Source of the DNA: Bacillus sp. 03113
Lineage (GTDB): Bacteria > Bacillota > Bacilli > Bacillales > Cytobacillaceae
Direction of reading: 5' to 3'
NCBI RefSeq assembly: GCF_006546985.1
Contig: NZ_VATK01000008.1
Span: 1-64,000 of the forward strand
Length of the DNA stretch: 64,000 nt
Shown: one piece after another, positions 34,833 through 45,976 of the stretch
Numbering within the stretch: position 1 is the first letter of the stretch
How the letters are laid out: each line of letters opens with the position of its first letter
The notes under the pieces: model-generated
Told to the model about the DNA's origin: nothing
The model's database searches: none
Seen by the model: the letters and a program-made list of their open reading frames with translations, nothing else
Made by a program: the position numbers and the translations under genes

Positions 34833-34967
34833 GTGTTTTATGTCATTTGGTTGGCGGCACCCCAGTAAGTAAAAAACAAAAATTAATCTTGTTTAACTTT
34901 AAAATCACTTCAACTTGCGGTAAGCTTATAAATGAAAGCGGTTGTTTATGAAGGGAATGAAAATTAA

Positions 34968-35408
34968 TTGAGCACAAGGAGTCGCGGAATTTCAATAGGA
35001 CCTCCTCGTTTTAATATTGCTGTGCGTGCACTTGTTTGGCTATCACGGAGTGAAGGGAAGTTGTCTAGCGCATCAATCGCGTGTCAAGTAAATTCACACG
35101 CTACTTTTTTAAGACGAGTATTAGTTTTATTAGTGAATGCAGGGATTGTGGAGGCAAGAGAAGGCCGGGAGGGTGGCTATATCTTGAGGAGACCCTCATC
35201 CCAAATTACCCTTGCTGATGTTTATATGGCAGTAAAAAGCGAATGTTCAGAAATAGAAGAAACAGGAAATTGCGGTGAAGCCGGTAAACAACTGGATATG
35301 GCCATAGAAAAAATCATGAACGAAGCTGAGCAAAAAACTCTTGACTTTCTTCGTCAATATACAATCTCAGATTTAATAGCTAATATGGATTTATTCACTG
35401 ACATATAA
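34968..35408 (+). CDS. Rrf2-family transcriptional regulator
   Basis: A 146-residue winged-helix regulator. The N-terminal domain (RFNIAVRALVWLSRSEGKLSS, ASIACQVNSHATFLRRVLVLL as recognition helix, then GYILRRPSSQITLADVYMAV) is Rrf2. It keeps only two Cys (ECSEIEETGNC), not the three-Cys iron-sulfur set, so redox or NO sensing through a cluster is unlikely. This is close to the YwnA-like branch. TTG start after GAAGGGAATG. It is 316 bases upstream of a nitroreductase gene, the probable target. Confidence 0.85.
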   Translation: MSTRSRGISIGPPRFNIAVRALVWLSRSEGKLSSASIACQVNSHATFLRRVLVLLVNAGIVEAREGREGGYILRRPSSQITLADVYMAVKSECSEIEETGNCGEAGKQLDMAIEKIMNEAEQKTLDFLRQYTISDLIANMDLFTDI

Positions 35409-35724
35409 AAAGAATAATTTCTGTTTACTTTATCCTTGCTTTGAAAAAGTGTTCTTTGTATAATGTGCTTATAAAAGTTGCAGTTAGTTAATCACTTACT
35501 GCATTTATTTTCACTTTATACTGTGCTGTAAACTATTGCAGTAAATATATACCTACTAGCGATACCGACCATATCATTTTGCTGCAAGTGTATGTGTTTG
35601 AATTAAACTGTGCTAATTATTGAACAGTTTTTACGAAACACGTTTCAGCCAAGTAAAGATGAAGGTTGTTCATTCTGGAAAATAGCGGTTATTTTATGCC
35701 GTATATATTAGGAGGAGAGAGAAT
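35409..35724. promoter_or_regulatory. Rrf2-nitroreductase intergenic region with repeated TGCAGTAA motifs
   Basis: About 316 bases. TTACTGCA (35496-35503) and TGCAGTAA (35537-35544) form an inverted pair, with a third related TGCAGTTA near 35479. A TATAAT-like box lies near 35458. These could be sites for the Rrf2 regulator, but spacing is irregular. Confidence 0.35.
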
Positions 35725-36372
35725 ATGTCAACAAAAACAAAACAAGAAGCGTTATTTTCAACTGTAATTCGAGATCGCCATTCCGTACGAAAATATGACT
35801 CCAATTGGAAAATTCCAAAGGATGAATTAAATGAAATACTTGCAGAAGCTACACTGGCTCCATCTGGTGCCAATATGCAAACGTGGCGTTTTCTAGTGAT
35901 TGACGAGCAAACAAAAAAAGATATTCTTTTGCCAATTGCAAATAACCAGGAACAGGTTGTTCAAGCATCAGCTGTTGTAGCGGTATTGGGAGACCGACAA
36001 GCGATCGATAAAGTAGATCAAATTTACAATGCAGCCGTTCAAGCCGGTTACATGACTGAGCAGGCAAAAAGTCAGATGATTAAAAATATAAAAGGATATT
36101 TCTCAGATCCACACTCTGATGTTGTTAAGCGTTCAGTATTAATTGATGGCTCACTAGTATCCATGCAGTTAATGCTTTCTGCTAAAGCGAAAGGATACGA
36201 TACAGTGCCAATGTTAGGCTATAATGAGCAAGCATTCCGAAAAGCATTCGGAATTTCCGACCGCTATTCCACTGTTATGCTGATTGCGATAGGTAAGGCT
36301 GCTCAACCTGCCCATCCTACACTTCGTTTACCTTTAGAAGAAGTAACATTCTGGAATAATATGCCTGAATAA
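35725..36372 (+). CDS. Nitroreductase family protein
   Basis: A 215-residue FMN-dependent NAD(P)H oxidoreductase. FMN-binding N-terminal motif RHSVRKYDSNWKIP, then ATLAPSGANMQTWRFLVI, a mid-region DGSLVSMQLMLSAKAKGYDTVPM and the C-terminal MLIAIGKAAQPAHPT. Reduces nitroaromatics, quinones or flavins; natural substrate unknown. AGGAGGAGAGAGA precedes the ATG. Likely under the upstream Rrf2 regulator. Confidence 0.9.
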   Translation: MSTKTKQEALFSTVIRDRHSVRKYDSNWKIPKDELNEILAEATLAPSGANMQTWRFLVIDEQTKKDILLPIANNQEQVVQASAVVAVLGDRQAIDKVDQIYNAAVQAGYMTEQAKSQMIKNIKGYFSDPHSDVVKRSVLIDGSLVSMQLMLSAKAKGYDTVPMLGYNEQAFRKAFGISDRYSTVMLIAIGKAAQPAHPTLRLPLEEVTFWNNMPE

Positions 36373-36414
36373 AATTAAATTCGACATTACCGTATTAGTG
36401 GATCGTCAATTTGA

Positions 36415-36454
36415 AGAACAGATTTTCTACCTAAGAAAATTCTGTTCTTTTTTT
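36415..36454 (+). terminator. Terminator after the nitroreductase gene
   Basis: AGAACAGA-TTTTC / GAAAATTCTGTTCT stem followed by T7. Confidence 0.85.
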
Positions 36455-36645
36455 GCTTGCTTTTTTTTAGAAAGAATATGACCTTCACTGTACATTTCAC
36501 ACAATTTTCTAATTTTTTGAGCTTACCATCGATGCTATGTAAGAATTTGTTATGATAAAATGAGATTGAGAAGGAAACAGTTTATAAAAATATAAATAGG
36601 AAAAATTCAGGTAGAAAAAATCACAATAGGATGGTGTATAGCAAA

Positions 36646-37500
36646 ATGAAAATTGGTTGGATTGGCCTCGGGAATATGGGGATGCCTATGGTATCAAATT
36701 TATTGAAAGCAGGGTATACAGTCAATGTCTATAATCGAACACCTTCAAAAGCAAATAGTTTAGTTGAAAAAGGAGCAACTCGTTCTTTACATATTCGTCA
36801 ATTAGTAGAAAATAGTGATGTGATCATTACTATGGTTTCTGATGACCAAGCAGTGAAAGACCTTTACTTAAGTAAAGAAGGAATACTAGATGCATCCCCA
36901 GCAAATAAAATCTTGATAGATATGAGTACTGTTTCGCCAAAAACCACACAAGAAATCTATGAAAAAGCAAAAAATGCAGGTGCTCGTTATCTTGACGCTC
37001 CGGTATCTGGAAGTGTTCAGCCGGCAACTAATGGAACGTTAATCGTGTTAGTTGGAGGAGATGAAGAAGTCTATCATGAAGTAAAGGCTGTATTCGAACC
37101 TTTGAGTAAGCTGTCACTCTATTTAGGCAGCTCAGGTTCTGGAAACAATGCAAAATTAGCGATTAATTTGCTATTGGGAATTACCATTCAAGGTATGGCA
37201 GAATCCATATTATTTGCTGAAAAACAAGGGATAAAACCTGAAGATATGATAAAAATTATTACCGAAAGTGCTGTTGGCACGCCTATTTCGAAAATAAAAG
37301 CTCCATCCATATTAGCAAACCAATTCCCAGCAGCATTCGCTTTAAAACATATGGCAAAAGACTTGCGATTAGCAGATGAAGCTACAGATTTATTACCTAT
37401 AGGTGATTCTGTATATGAAACCTTCCAAGCTGCTTTACAGCAAAATTTTGGAGAAGAAGACGTTATGGCAGTCATGAAATACTTGAGAGGGAAAGCATAA
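36646..37500 (+). CDS. Beta-hydroxyacid dehydrogenase (3-hydroxyisobutyrate dehydrogenase family)
   Basis: A 284-residue NAD(P)-dependent dehydrogenase. Rossmann loop WIGLGNMGMPMVSNLLKAGY, NRTP for NADP contact, substrate motif LDAPVSGSVQPATNGTLIVLVGGD, and the catalytic Lys in NNAKLAINLLLG (about residue 170). B. subtilis YkwC is of this type. The ATG at 36646 gives the family N-terminus; a start five codons earlier (36631) is possible. It runs into a PC4-like gene 25 bases on, likely co-transcribed. Confidence 0.88.
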   Translation: MKIGWIGLGNMGMPMVSNLLKAGYTVNVYNRTPSKANSLVEKGATRSLHIRQLVENSDVIITMVSDDQAVKDLYLSKEGILDASPANKILIDMSTVSPKTTQEIYEKAKNAGARYLDAPVSGSVQPATNGTLIVLVGGDEEVYHEVKAVFEPLSKLSLYLGSSGSGNNAKLAINLLLGITIQGMAESILFAEKQGIKPEDMIKIITESAVGTPISKIKAPSILANQFPAAFALKHMAKDLRLADEATDLLPIGDSVYETFQAALQQNFGEEDVMAVMKYLRGKA

Positions 37501-37525
37501 ATAAAAGTAAATGGAGAGCTTAAAA

Positions 37526-37744
37526 ATGGCAGATATAAAATACGAAATTATTGAAACGCTTGGAATTATTTCGCAATCCTCTAAAGGCTGGAATAAAGAA
37601 TTGAATCTTATAAGCTGGAATGGAAACGATCCAAAATATGACTTGCGTGATTGGTCGCAAGATCATACAAAAATGGGAAAAGGCATAACTTTAACCGAGC
37701 AAGAGCTAGTATCTTTAAAAAAGATTTTGAATCAAATTGAATAA
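37526..37744 (+). CDS. PC4/YdbC-family single-strand nucleic-acid-binding protein
   Basis: A 72-residue protein matching the YdbC/PC4 fold: IKYEIIETLGIISQSSKGWN, LISWNGNDPKYDLRDWSQDH, KMGKGITLTEQELVSL. Such proteins bind ssDNA and are tied to transcription or repair. The ATG at 37526 after GGAGAGC is preferred over the ATG at 37511. Confidence 0.88.
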   Translation: MADIKYEIIETLGIISQSSKGWNKELNLISWNGNDPKYDLRDWSQDHTKMGKGITLTEQELVSLKKILNQIE

Positions 37745-37795
37745 AAGTAACGATCTAGTATTGTTGCTGTTGTAATAAAAAAAGATTTTTTTAAG

Positions 37796-37830
37796 AAGGA
37801 GCCATTGTTAAAACAACATTGGCTTTTTAT
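37796..37830 (+). terminator. Terminator after the YdbC-like gene
   Basis: AGCCATTGTT / AACATTGGCT stem followed by TTTTATTTT. Confidence 0.75.
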
Positions 37831-37893
37831 TTTGACTAAATGACATGTTATGATCATAATAAACTATATTCAAAAGAAAAGGAGCAGTAAATA

Positions 37894-38526
37894 TTGCTAA
37901 AAAAGAACATGAACCAATATCTAACAAAAATGATTGAAGAGAAAAACGCTCAAAAAAACGGTGAGAAAATACAAATAGAACTGTATAAGGAAGATAAAGA
38001 TTATATAAATACATATCAAATCATATCAGATGAAATGAGAGAGAAGATTACGATAGTAGAGCCAACTGCAAATCGTTTTGAAGATGCTTATATGGAACGA
38101 TGTGATAAAGAAACTGAAAAAACGTTAGCAGAAGAAGCACCATCTTTTTTAAATCAACCCATTGATTATTTTTCCACACATAAAAATGAATTTTTATATT
38201 TAGAATCTTCCTGGTTTGATATAATCGGTGTTGATGCAATTTGTTTAGAGGTAGACGATGTATTTGGTACTTATGATGTCATGTTGGGCTTAAAGCTACA
38301 AAAAAAGAAAGAAACAGCTATTAAAGGGTACCTAAACAAAGAGATAATCGGAGATGGAGCAAAATATGACTTAATGTTTATCCAAGAAGACGGTTTATGG
38401 AATTTAAATTTCACATTGAACTTTATAAAAGGATTTAATGAAGATTTAATCGTTGGAGAAGCTTATGAGGTCATTTATCGTTTTTTATTTAAGTTAGTAG
38501 AAGAGGTTGAAAAACAAAATACGTAA
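37894..38526 (+). CDS. Hypothetical cytosolic protein
   Basis: A 210-residue protein, no signal or membrane helix. TTG start after AAAGGAGCAG. It is acidic and mixed alpha/beta (KIQIELYKEDKDYINTYQII, SSWFDIIGVDAICLEVDDVFGTYDVMLGL, GAKYDLMFIQEDGLWNLNFTLNFIKGF). I do not recognise a named family; similar genes in Bacillus are simply called hypothetical. Stands alone with a terminator after it. Confidence 0.65.
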   Translation: MLKKNMNQYLTKMIEEKNAQKNGEKIQIELYKEDKDYINTYQIISDEMREKITIVEPTANRFEDAYMERCDKETEKTLAEEAPSFLNQPIDYFSTHKNEFLYLESSWFDIIGVDAICLEVDDVFGTYDVMLGLKLQKKKETAIKGYLNKEIIGDGAKYDLMFIQEDGLWNLNFTLNFIKGFNEDLIVGEAYEVIYRFLFKLVEEVEKQNT

Positions 38527-38534
38527 GAATTATT

Positions 38535-38568
38535 CAAAAAGAGTGGGGAGCGCCGCTCTTTTTATTTG
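38535..38568 (+). terminator. Terminator after the hypothetical gene
   Basis: AAAAAGAG...CTCTTTTT stem with a GC-rich loop. Confidence 0.7.
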
Positions 38569-38823
38569 CCTTTTAGGAAGGGGAATTTTACCATTTCTCT
38601 TAGCTGCAAAAGGTAGTTGATTAATAATATTTGAGGGTACGAAAAAACCCTAAAAAATAATTAAAACCTTTAAAAAACGTACCTAAATAAATTTAAACAA
38701 AATACTACACGAAAATCAAGAAATACTGAATTTTTTGTCGAAAGACACGAACATACTATCGTTTTCCCTCCAATCATACTATAATAGAACTAACTATTTA
38801 TGGAAATGAAAGGAGGAATTTTC

Positions 38824-39711
38824 ATGCCATATGGATTTATTCGTCACATTGAAAATAAAGGATATAGTCAAGAAACTGTTACTAGTTATGAAAAAGTACT
38901 AGGCCAATTCTTTGGTTATATAAAAAGTATGTATCCGAATAATAAAGAACCCTATGAAATTTCTCCATCTGATATTAAAAACTATTTAGCCTTTCAAAAA
39001 AAGAAAGGGAAAAGTATTTCAACTATTAATAAAGAGCTGACTGTAATCAAGATGCTTTTTCATTTTTTATGGGAAATCGATAAAGTCCCCGTTGATCCAG
39101 CAGTTAAGCTTAAAAGATTTAAAAATAATAACAAACCAACTATCACTATTTTTTATGAAGAGATTGAGAGTATCCTGCCAAAAGTGATAACAAACAAAGA
39201 ATATACTGCACAAAAGAAAGCCATTTTTCTTTTAGCATTAAAAGGCCTTAAATCTTCCGAATTCCGGTTTAAAAAAGAGAATGTCGTCTACCATGAGCAT
39301 CAAGATTATGCTGAAATTCATCTAAAAAATAGAGTGATTCGTTTAGAAGGTAATGAGGCCACGATCTTCTTAGAGCATTATTTACAAGCTAGTACAATGG
39401 AAGGGGAATTTGTTTTTACCACAAAGCATCATGGAGAAAATCTCGTAGGGCCGATCCAAGTAATGTCCATCTTAAACCATTTGAAGAGCATCTCAGAAGA
39501 TTATCGGCTGCCGGAACATCTTACCTTAGTAACGATTCGAAAAGCACTCGCCTATCACTTATATACGAAAAAAAGATATTCCATCCAATATATTGCAAAG
39601 GAATTAGGAGTTGAAGAAAATACAATTTCTCTTTATTTAAAAAATATTATGGAGGGGATCTTACTTCAAAAGTTAAAAGAGAAGGAGACAGATACCTCTA
39701 TAGGAAACTGA
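38824..39711 (+). CDS. Tyrosine recombinase/integrase-like protein with degenerate active site
   Basis: A 295-residue protein with a SAM-like N-terminal DNA-binding domain (VTSYEKVLGQFFGYI, KGKSISTINKELTVIKMLFHFLWE) and a C-terminal catalytic-type domain. The usual Arg I motif (GLRxSE) reads GLKSSEF; HxLRH reads VTIRKALAYHL (His lost, Arg kept); the second His (GHxS) reads LGVEENTIS; the Tyr is kept in ISLYLKN. Three of the catalytic positions are therefore replaced, so strand cleavage is doubtful and a DNA-binding or structural role is likelier. AAAGGAGG precedes the ATG. No att sites or phage genes nearby. Confidence 0.8.
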   Translation: MPYGFIRHIENKGYSQETVTSYEKVLGQFFGYIKSMYPNNKEPYEISPSDIKNYLAFQKKKGKSISTINKELTVIKMLFHFLWEIDKVPVDPAVKLKRFKNNNKPTITIFYEEIESILPKVITNKEYTAQKKAIFLLALKGLKSSEFRFKKENVVYHEHQDYAEIHLKNRVIRLEGNEATIFLEHYLQASTMEGEFVFTTKHHGENLVGPIQVMSILNHLKSISEDYRLPEHLTLVTIRKALAYHLYTKKRYSIQYIAKELGVEENTISLYLKNIMEGILLQKLKEKETDTSIGN

Positions 39712-39761
39712 ATGATCCTAATACATGGTATACAATAAAAAATTTAAAGGAGATCATATCG

Positions 39762-40367
39762 ATGGGTTGGTCTTCATTTCAAAAAATTCGCAGTGATTAC
39801 AATGATACTTTTAAGCAAATAGACGAAAATTTGTTAAAACTTTTAACAGAAAGAAAAGAATTAGCAAATGGGAAGAATGCCTTTCCACCAGAAAGTCTAA
39901 TGCAGGAATGGTCTGAAAAATATAAATTGGATATTCCTCAAATCAGTTGGTTAATTCATAGTCTAAATAGCAGAAGTAGCTTTATGATACTTGACGGGCC
40001 AAATGAACTCTTAGCTGTCATTCCGATTATGAAAAAATCAATTGTTGGTGATTTTGAATATATTTTGACACATTCCATGCAGCATCAAAACTGCAGTATG
40101 ATATACCTAGAAATAAAACATACAAATAAGGAAGAACACGTTGATCACATCCTTCCTCAGTTAATGCTACTCATTGATGGACCTGTATCATTCGATGTTA
40201 GTCATCACGGAGCTCATGGTGGAGGTGGGGAAGCAAAAATTAGTTTTCTTATTTATCCATCACTACCGAATAATCTTGATAACATTTCTTTTGCTTTAAT
40301 TCCACATGCAAGTCCAATGGACTCTTCTCTAAAAGAAGTTAAATTGAACAAGGAAGTTTATTTTTAA
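39762..40367 (+). CDS. Hypothetical protein with chorismate-mutase-like N-terminal helix
   Basis: A 201-residue cytosolic protein. Residues 15-38 (KQIDENLLKLLTERKELANGKN) follow the pattern of the first helix of AroH-II chorismate mutases (ID..LL.LL.ER..L...K). The rest does not: it has strands and a His/Gly loop (DVSHHGAHGGGGEAK). Function unknown. AAAGGAGATCATATCG precedes the ATG. Starts 50 bases after the recombinase-like gene and may be co-transcribed with it; terminator at 40401. Confidence 0.6.
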   Translation: MGWSSFQKIRSDYNDTFKQIDENLLKLLTERKELANGKNAFPPESLMQEWSEKYKLDIPQISWLIHSLNSRSSFMILDGPNELLAVIPIMKKSIVGDFEYILTHSMQHQNCSMIYLEIKHTNKEEHVDHILPQLMLLIDGPVSFDVSHHGAHGGGGEAKISFLIYPSLPNNLDNISFALIPHASPMDSSLKEVKLNKEVYF

Positions 40368-40400
40368 AAGGAGTCGGCTCAATATTATTAAGCTGAAATA

Positions 40401-40441
40401 AAAGAGTCCTCGAGTATAACTATATACTAAAGGACTCTTTA
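40401..40441 (+). terminator. Terminator
   Basis: AAAGAGTCCT / AGGACTCTTT stem. Confidence 0.8.
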
Positions 40442-40521
40442 TTATATTAAGAATAAAATTGGATTAAAAAATTCAAAATAAAAAGAGAATCTCTAAAATA
40501 CATTTGAAAGGGGAATACATT

Positions 40522-41178
40522 TTGCAAAATAAAATTTCAAAATTAGCTCTATTGCTACTTTCCGTCATGTTCATTCTTTCACCGATGAAAATTGAAGCCA
40601 AAGGAAATGTAAACGCACAAACTCATTGTATTAGTCCTTCCGCAGAAAAATTAAAAGGAGACTTAAGAAGGCTCTGGATCGACCATACAATATGGACGAG
40701 AAACTATATTATTAGCGCATTAGCAGGTCTGGAAGATCAACAAAAAGTATTAGCAAGGCTACTAAAAAATCAAGAGGATATTGGTAATGCCATTAAACCT
40801 TATTATGGTGAACAAGCAGGAAATAAACTTACTGAACTATTGAAGGAACATATTGTTATTGCAGGAAAATTGGTGGATGCTGTAAAGCAAAATAATCAAG
40901 CTGATATTGAAAAATATAACAAAGAATGGCACCGAAATGCTGATAATATCGCAAAATTTTTAAGCAGTGCCAATCCAAATTGGAAATTTAATGTAATACA
41001 AGATTTAATGTATGTACATTTAAAATTATTAACAGACCAAGTGTTAGGTAGAGTGAAAAAGGATTGGGATGCGGATATTGCCGCTTTTGATAAAGGAGAA
41101 GACCATATTATCATGATGGCTGATGCTCTTACAGACGGAATTATTAAACAATTCCCAGCTAAATTCAAAAATACATAA
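40522..41178 (+). CDS. Secreted helical-bundle protein, unknown function
   Basis: A protein of about 218 residues. TTG start at 40522 preceded by GAAAGGGG. Signal peptide residues about 1-28 (ISKLALLLLSVMFILSPMKIEAKG). The mature part is all helical with an opening LKGDLRRLWIDHTIWTRNYIISAL and repeated His/Trp sites (WHRNADNIAKFL, MYVHLKLLTDQVLGRVKKDW). I recall such exported proteins across Bacillus without a known role. The 3' end forms a hairpin with the convergent amylase gene. Confidence 0.65.
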   Translation: MQNKISKLALLLLSVMFILSPMKIEAKGNVNAQTHCISPSAEKLKGDLRRLWIDHTIWTRNYIISALAGLEDQQKVLARLLKNQEDIGNAIKPYYGEQAGNKLTELLKEHIVIAGKLVDAVKQNNQADIEKYNKEWHRNADNIAKFLSSANPNWKFNVIQDLMYVHLKLLTDQVLGRVKKDWDADIAAFDKGEDHIIMMADALTDGIIKQFPAKFKNT

Positions 41179-41209
41179 AGCTCTATTCGTTGCTGATGAA
41201 TAGAGCTTT
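41177..41209. terminator. Bidirectional terminator hairpin
   Basis: AAAGCTCTATTC / GAATAGAGCTTT, perfect 12-bp stem at the end of the secreted-protein gene (its stop lies inside the stem), between convergent genes. Confidence 0.75.
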
Positions 41210-41229
41210 ATAGTCAATAATGAATATTT

Positions 41230-43053
<1,824 letters not shown>

Positions 43054-43128
43054 TCACTGTAAAAAAAGAAAGAGAAATCATTTAAAAAATGGGATAATAG
43101 TTTTGTTTGTTTTTGTAAAAATAGTTGA

Positions 43129-43157
43129 TTGACAAATAAATGGGATAAAAGTAGAAT
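43129..43157 (+). promoter_or_regulatory. Promoter towards the alpha-glucosidase gene
   Basis: TTGACA (43129-43134), 17-bp spacer, TAGAAT (43152-43157). The predicted start near 43164 lies just before operator B, so a bound repressor would block it. Confidence 0.75.
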
Positions 43158-43171
43158 GAAAGTATTGGAAT

Positions 43172-43316
43172 TGCAAACGTTTGCACAAAGATTTAATTAC
43201 TTACAATTGGTTCCATCTTATACTTACACATAGATTTGCAAGCGTTTGCAACCATATAAGAGAAGTTTTATTAAAAGCATACTACCTTCAATTTTCAAAG
43301 TTCGTAAACGTTTACA
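43172..43316. promoter_or_regulatory. Three LacI/CcpA-type operators B, C, D at regular spacing
   Basis: TGCAAACGTTTGCA at 43172-43185 (perfect palindrome), TGCAAGCGTTTGCA at 43237-43250, and CGTAAACGTTTACA at 43303-43316. They start 65 and 66 bp apart. The first two look like one repressor's site; the third fits a CcpA cre site best. Confidence 0.8.
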
Positions 43317-43554
43317 TTTTATCAATTATTCAGGGAAATGATTTTATTTTAAAGTAAAGATATGTAGTACCTTTGCCGCTGGTTACTATATTATTCTTTA
43401 TCTTTCAAAAGCATCTTATAGAAGGGTAAAAACAGGGGTTAATAAAGGTTAATAAAGAATCAACATCCCATTTTTAAATAAAAAGGGTAGGAACCAAGGA
43501 AAAGATTGAATTTCTATTTGTTCCTTCTATCTTAACAAAAAGGAGCTTACGATC

Positions 43555-45927
43555 ATGGAAGATACAAGCTTTGCCATTCACCCAGGAACTAAAAAATCAA
43601 TCGAAGGGAAACAATTCAACGACATTGGAAATCTAGTTAGCTATACAAAAACGGGTCAAACTTTTTCTTTCGTTTGTGAACAAGGATTTGTCAATCTATT
43701 ATTTTATCGTGAAGATATCGTACGTATCGTCATGAATCCTTTTGCACCACCTACTATGGAAAGCAGTTTTGCTGTTGTTAGAGACCCTGAACCTATTGTG
43801 ATAGGAGTCATTGAAAAGGACGAGACAATCCAACTGTTTGGTGTAAAACTAACTCTTTCAATATCACATAATCCATTCCGTATTGCAGTGTATGACGCTG
43901 GTAATCGTCTTCTAGTTCAAGAAACATCTCGTGGGATGGGATACAACGAAAAAAAAGAAGTGATTTGCTTCAAAGAAATGAGATATGAAGATCATTTCTA
44001 CGGATTTGGTGAAAAAACAAGTTTTCTTGATAAACGTGGTGAAAAAATGACAATGTGGAATAGTGATGTATATGCTCCACACAACCCTGAAATCGATTCA
44101 CTGTACCAATCAATTCCTTATTTTATGAATGTAAACAAAGGGCTTGCTCATGGTATCTTTTTTGATAACACCTATCGAACCGTTTTTGACCTAAAATCTG
44201 AAAAGGATATTTACTCCTTTTCAGCAGAGAAAGGAGAGCTTGATTACTTTGTTATGGCTGGCCCAACTCCAAAGCAAGTGCTTGAACAGTATACTTATCT
44301 AACAGGGCGTATGCCAATTCCTCCCAAATGGGCAATTGGTTACCACCAGTCACGCTACAGCTATGAAACAGAAGCTGAGGTTCGTGAGCTTGCAAGTAAG
44401 TTTATTGAAAAAGAGATCCCACTTGATGCCATTTATTTAGACATTCATTACATGGATGACTACAGAGTGTTTACATTTGATAGAGATCGTTTTCCAAATC
44501 CGCAAAAACTCATTTTAGATTTAAAAGAAGTTGGAATCCATGTTATCCCCATTGTCGATCCAGGTGTTAAAGAAGATCCTGAGTATTCCATTTATCAGGA
44601 AGGGATTTTAAAAGACCATTTCTGTAAGTATATTGAAGGAAATGTTTATCATGGTGATGTGTGGCCAGGGAATAGTGCATTTCCAGACTTTATAAATAGC
44701 GATGTGAGAAAATGGTGGGGAGAGAAGCATCAATTTTATGCAGACCTGGGTATTGAAGGAATTTGGAATGATATGAACGAACCCTCTGTATTTAATGAGC
44801 AAAAAACAATGGATGTGAAGGTAACACATAATCTTGATGGGAAATTAAAAACACATCGAGAAATGCACAATACTTACGGATTTTATATGGGAGAAGCAAC
44901 TTACGAAGGTATGAAAAAAAGCATGAATGGTAAACGCCCATTTTTATTAACCCGAGCTGGGTATGCAGGGGTACAACGATACGCTGCTGTATGGACAGGA
45001 GATAACCGCAGTTTTTGGGAGCATTTACAGCTATCCCTTCCAATGTGCATGAATCTTGGACTTTCTGGAGTAGCTTTCACTGGACCGGATATTGGTGGAT
45101 TTGCTCATGATACGACAGGTGAACTGTTAACACGCTGGACACAGGTAGGAGCATTTACTCCTTATTTTAGAAATCATAGTTCAATTGGGACTGTTAGACA
45201 AGAGCCTTGGTCATTTGGGGAAGACAATGAACGGATCATAAAAAAATATATCGACCTTCGTTATCAATGGATGCCGTATTTGTATACGTTATTTGCTGAA
45301 GCAAATCGAACCGGTGTACCAGTGATGCGTCCATTGATGATGGAGTTCCCAGACGATGAGCATACAATTAACTTATATGATCAATTTATGATTGGTGATC
45401 AAGCAATTATTGCTCCTATTCTTAAACCAAGTACATTTCACCGGGTCGTCTATTTACCAAAAGGGATTTGGTTTGATTACTGGACAGACAAAAAATATGA
45501 AGGTGGGCAGCATATATTAGTTAAAGCACCTTTAGATATACTCCCTATCTTTATAAAAGAAGGTGCTATTCTTCCACACAGCTCAAAAATAGGAGCAGGA
45601 AAGGGAACGGAAACAGCGTTAACTGTCCACGTTTATCCTATGCAAGAAGGAAAATCTGAATATACACTTTATGATGATGATGGCTCTACATTCGATTACC
45701 AACAAGGACAAACGATTGAAAAACGAATTTCATGCGAAGTAACTTTAGAATCCTTACTAGTAGAAATTAAGGATCTCCATGCCAAATATCAACCAGATTG
45801 GACGAAAATCATGTTAGTACTGCATGATTACCATTTTGATAAAACGATCTATATTAATGGGGAACTAGCTCAAATTGTCAAAGCAGATCATGAAAAGTAT
45901 ACCGCTACCATTGTAAAAGAATCGTAA
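43555..45927 (+). CDS. GH31 alpha-glucosidase
   Basis: A 790-residue cytosolic GH31 glycosidase that releases glucose from maltose, isomaltose or larger dextrins. N-terminal beta-sandwich (about 1-230, with YGFGEKTSFLDKRGEKMTMWN), then the barrel with the nucleophile Asp406 in GIWNDMNEPSVF, FLLTRAGYAGVQRYAAVWTGDN, GVAFTGPDIGGF and the C-terminal beta domains (YTLYDDDGSTFDY). AAAAAGGAGCTTACGATC precedes the ATG. With the divergent neopullulanase it forms a maltodextrin-degrading pair under shared operators; no transporter or regulator gene for it is in the window. Confidence 0.93.
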   Translation: MEDTSFAIHPGTKKSIEGKQFNDIGNLVSYTKTGQTFSFVCEQGFVNLLFYREDIVRIVMNPFAPPTMESSFAVVRDPEPIVIGVIEKDETIQLFGVKLTLSISHNPFRIAVYDAGNRLLVQETSRGMGYNEKKEVICFKEMRYEDHFYGFGEKTSFLDKRGEKMTMWNSDVYAPHNPEIDSLYQSIPYFMNVNKGLAHGIFFDNTYRTVFDLKSEKDIYSFSAEKGELDYFVMAGPTPKQVLEQYTYLTGRMPIPPKWAIGYHQSRYSYETEAEVRELASKFIEKEIPLDAIYLDIHYMDDYRVFTFDRDRFPNPQKLILDLKEVGIHVIPIVDPGVKEDPEYSIYQEGILKDHFCKYIEGNVYHGDVWPGNSAFPDFINSDVRKWWGEKHQFYADLGIEGIWNDMNEPSVFNEQKTMDVKVTHNLDGKLKTHREMHNTYGFYMGEATYEGMKKSMNGKRPFLLTRAGYAGVQRYAAVWTGDNRSFWEHLQLSLPMCMNLGLSGVAFTGPDIGGFAHDTTGELLTRWTQVGAFTPYFRNHSSIGTVRQEPWSFGEDNERIIKKYIDLRYQWMPYLYTLFAEANRTGVPVMRPLMMEFPDDEHTINLYDQFMIGDQAIIAPILKPSTFHRVVYLPKGIWFDYWTDKKYEGGQHILVKAPLDILPIFIKEGAILPHSSKIGAGKGTETALTVHVYPMQEGKSEYTLYDDDGSTFDYQQGQTIEKRISCEVTLESLLVEIKDLHAKYQPDWTKIMLVLHDYHFDKTIYINGELAQIVKADHEKYTATIVKES

Positions 45928-45936
45928 TACTTTGAA

Positions 45937-45976
45937 GAAAGGTGCTGTAATAAGTCAAACTTACAGCGCCTTTCAT
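45937..45976 (+). terminator. Terminator after the alpha-glucosidase gene
   Basis: GAAAGGTGCTGTAA / TTACAGCGCCTTTC stem with one mismatch. Confidence 0.8.

Noticed and set aside
38745-38765. Possible LexA/SOS box before the recombinase-like gene (CGAACATACTATCG)
   Set aside because: Only the CGAAC half matches; the GTTCG half is missing at the right spacing.
43436-43460. Direct repeat GGTTAATAAAG before the alpha-glucosidase gene
   Set aside because: Short AT-rich tandem repetition, close to background for this sequence.
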